Shown here: in pieces, positions 61,876 through 64,000 of the stretch
Layout: each line of letters begins with the position of its first letter
Numbering within the stretch: the stretch's first letter is position 1
Assembly: GCF_028769735.1 (NCBI RefSeq)
Contig: NC_088171.1
Span: forward strand, 144,047,917 to 144,111,916
Reading direction: 5' to 3'
Length of the DNA: 64,000 bases
Source: Zonotrichia leucophrys gambelii
Taxonomy: Eukaryota > Chordata > Aves > Passeriformes > Passerellidae
The notes under the pieces: model-generated
What the model saw: the letters and a program-made list of their open reading frames with translations, nothing else
Told to the model about the DNA's origin: nothing
The model's database searches: none
Position numbers and translations under genes: made by a program

Positions 61876-62273
61876 CAAAAATGGGACTTCAGTACTGAAA
61901 ATTCTTCAAATTTTTTAGACCTATTTCTTTTTCAAATTGTGAACTATGTAAATGTGGTTTGGCAAAACTGTGTAATAAAATGAAATCCAAGGATAAATTT
62001 GGATTTTATTTTTTTCATATTTTCCAGCATCAGTGGTAACTTGGTAATTGGATATGGTTTGGCCCTATTCCTAATTCTGACACAGACCAGAAGATATAAC
62101 TCTGTGAACTATTTTTAAAGAGTATAAAAGAAATCAACTACACCAGTGTCTGCAGCAGAGTGCACTGAAGGGTCTCTTACAAAAATATGTCAGGTCCAGA
62201 AAATATGAGAGCCATATTTTCATTACTATAATCCTAGTTACTGCAAGGTGAGCATTTCCTTTACATTTCTTAC

Positions 62274-62460
62274 TCAGGCCCTCTGTCAGTGGCTCTCACG
62301 TGACTGGGACATGAGCAGCTATCAGCAGATGAGCAGGATGATTCCTGAGCATCAGCTGAACTGATTTTTTCTGTAGGCTGCGGTGTAGTCATTGCTTCCT
62401 CAAAGTTCAAGAATGAGAAGTTCCCTTCTGCAAGTACTTCTCCAAACTGATCCGGGGACA
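62274..62460 (-). CDS. Weak candidate exon on the minus strand
   Basis: A 187-base open segment read on the minus strand, from SPDQFGEVLAEGNF to HVRATDRGP. A CTAG acceptor lies at its right edge and a GA|GTAAGA donor at its left edge. Without splicing, the frame stops at the TAA overlapping the donor. The peptide is acidic and Ser/Cys-rich in its second half (SCSSADSCSC) and matches no family I know. The acceptor has a poor pyrimidine tract, and a plus-strand candidate exon lies only 300 bases away, so both are unlikely to be real. This is the weakest of the exon calls. Confidence 0.15.
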
Positions 62461-62763
62461 CTAGAAGCCCTTCACAATCTTGTCAAAACACAAGAGAAAT
62501 TACCTGTTCAACCATCCAAGACACTGTTTATCATTGCTATGGGTGCTCCTGGTGCTTTGAGCCCCAGTGCAGCTGAGTGTAGGATGCAAAGTACAAGGTC
62601 CTGTGCAATGCTCACACAATGCAACTTACCAACATTTCACATCATTGCCAACTAGAAATCTCCATTCTCAGCTAAATCACATCTGCCTCACAGCTGATAT
62701 CATCATTGACTGTCCAGTGACTTCTGGTGGCTGATCTTTGGTAAACCTCTCCCTAAACCCCAG

Positions 62764-63074
62764 ATGCATTTATGCTCAGTGGTGTAAGCCACAAGACCAA
62801 AGATGTAAATACCCTAAAGACAGAATCCCTATTTTCCTGTACTGTGGTGTTCTCTGAAGGTCAGGTTGAGGGCATATCAACATGGACACCATGGATCAAC
62901 CTCAAGCTCACTAAGAGGCAGTTTATGCTGGAGCAAAACCCATTTACGAGGTTGACTGGTGCAGAGTATGTGGGGGCGTTTCCACAAAATGTTGAAATCC
63001 CTGTTCCCACCTATCCAGAATACTCCTACACAGAAGCCCTCAAAATGCAAGCAAGCAAAACAGGAGCAAAATAA
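62764..63074 (+). CDS. Candidate terminal coding exon, unknown protein
   Basis: The acceptor is CCTCTCCCTAAACCCCAG, ending at 62763, followed by an open frame of 103 codons that stops with TAA at 63072-63074. A second possible acceptor (TTCTCTGAAG, ending 62859) is in the same phase, so either would give the same frame. The C-terminal part is rich in aromatic and proline residues (AEYVGAFPQNVEIPVP, PTYPEYSYTEALKMQ). That style is frequent in small axonemal microtubule-associated proteins, but I cannot name it. Intron phase 1 equals that of the candidate exon at 39.0 kb, so both could be parts of one plus-strand gene. An AATAAA signal follows 50 bases after the stop. Confidence 0.4.
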
Positions 63075-63123
63075 AAGTAACAAATGAATGTTTTACATTT
63101 AATCTATTTTTTATTCTTTTGGA

Positions 63124-63129
63124 AATAAA
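63124..63129 (+). terminator. Poly(A) signal after the candidate terminal exon
   Basis: An AATAAA hexamer lies 50 bases after the TAA stop, with a U-rich tract (ATATTTTTCTTTG) about 40 bases further on. That is the usual layout of a vertebrate cleavage and polyadenylation site and implies a very short 3' UTR. In AT-rich DNA the hexamer alone is common, so this only supports the exon call. Confidence 0.4.
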
Positions 63130-64000
63130 GAAAACACTGTGACAACACTGCAACAAACTTTCAGTGAATATTTTTCTTTGTAGGCCTTTCATTTTGTTTT
63201 GAAATGAACAATACATCCATTAATTAACAAGGGTGGGAAACACTCTTCTGAGGTCAGAGAAGTGATAAAAAGTGAACAGTTCTTTATTCTGTGATGAGAC
63301 ACAGGTCCTCCTCCATTTGCCAAAATCCTATGTGTGATACTTGGCAAGTCACTTTGCAACTCCCTTGTATCTATGGTCATTTTTCTTCTTCACCGTTTGT
63401 ACAAATACTTGCATCAGAATGAATGAATTACAAGTACAGTCTCATGTTTAAAAAGTCACAAAATGGTTAATTCCTGGTATTTGACCCACTGGTCTAAAGT
63501 CAGACTGGTCCAGATTTTTTGCATTTTATAGAGAACATTTGCAAACACAGAAAATTATTTTAAGAAGCAAATTTTATGCAGATGAACTACAATTGATGTC
63601 TCCAGGCCTTGGGCTTGTTGAACTTCTGGAAGTGTCTTCGATAACTGCCAAAGGTAAAATACAAAAAACACAGCTGAAGAAACATTGTCACCATTGAAAT
63701 GACAATATCTGATTATATGACTCAGTGGTTCAACTGACAGGTACTTTAAAGCAACTGAGATAAATGAGCAAGAATGGCCTGAAAATGAAATAAATAAATA
63801 ATAATAAAAGGAAGGAAGAAAGAAAAATATCTTATTTTTTTATTGTTGTCAGATGGTGTTTCATCTTTTTGCCTTAAAACAAGACCTCTGTGCCCCTGGA
63901 AGAGTCCAGCATCACCCACTTGCATTGCTGAAGTGAGGGTCATGCCTGCCTTTCCCCTGCCTTCCTCCCTTCTCTGTTTCCCAGCCGTTTTCTGCCCAGA
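63130..64000. other. Non-coding stretch to the window edge
   Basis: No gene is recognised. A mixed simple repeat (TAAA, AAT and GGAA units) lies at 63788-63828. The last 60 bases are a strong pyrimidine tract ending in CCCAG at 63984, a possible splice acceptor whose exon would continue outside the window. Confidence 0.5.
63788..63828 (+). repeat. Mixed A-rich microsatellite
   Basis: TAAA, AAT and then GGAA/GAAA units run together over about 40 bases. It is a simple repeat. Confidence 0.85.

Larger units (their letters stand above)
58053..62273. other. Non-coding stretch, no gene seen
   Basis: There is no exon I can support. Simple repeats are a TC run at 60332-60346 and a 19-base A run at 61417-61435 that has no AATAAA upstream. 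An ancient repeat relic lies at 61795-61875. Confidence 0.55.

Noticed and set aside
1..64000. Search by eye for tRNA genes, common microRNA seeds, snRNAs, CRISPR arrays or satellite arrays
   Set aside because: None recognised; the window is ordinary vertebrate non-coding DNA apart from the repeats and exon candidates listed.

Overview
The window reads as non-coding avian nuclear DNA. It is AT-leaning vertebrate sequence with no CpG island, no RNA gene I can recognise and no complete protein-coding gene. What identifies the organism is the dispersed repeats. There are several 3' ends of CR1 LINEs, the dominant LINE of birds, in both orientations. There are also four LTRs of endogenous retroviruses whose sequences I know from songbird and other bird genomes. 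I call it a bird with high confidence and a passerine with moderate confidence.

Layout: 1-7.5 kb is old non-coding sequence with one CR1 end (5.47-5.73 kb) and relics of an ancient amniote repeat. At 7.57-8.10 kb lies a minus-strand solo LTR with a near-perfect target-site duplication. At 8.5-8.8 kb there is a GC-rich patch with two small tandem repeats. At 10.78-11.44 kb lies a CpG-dense, evidently young LTR. The stretch 11.4-26.4 kb is plain intergenic or intronic sequence. Around 26.4-28.9 kb there are three CR1 pieces, the first of them about 700 bp long. A candidate coding exon (94 codons, good splice sites) lies at 39.0 kb. At 47.9-48.6 kb two minus-strand CR1 ends abut an LTR that keeps a primer-binding site of the avian sarcoma-leukosis (tRNA-Trp) type. 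At 57.35-58.05 kb is an LTR related to the one at 10.8 kb. At 62.8-63.15 kb there is a candidate terminal exon with stop codon and poly(A) signal.

The two plus-strand exon candidates share intron phase 1, so they could belong to one gene spanning at least 24 kb, with the rest of the window as its introns. I do not recognise its protein, and splicing is not proven. The other long open frames look like chance frames: they are no longer than expected in 64 kb of six-frame translation, lack recognisable domains, and several start at non-ATG codons.

I found no CRISPR, operon-like or other unusual gene system. The most interesting observations are the retained primer-binding site, the contrast in CpG decay among the four LTRs, and the two splice-competent open exons.
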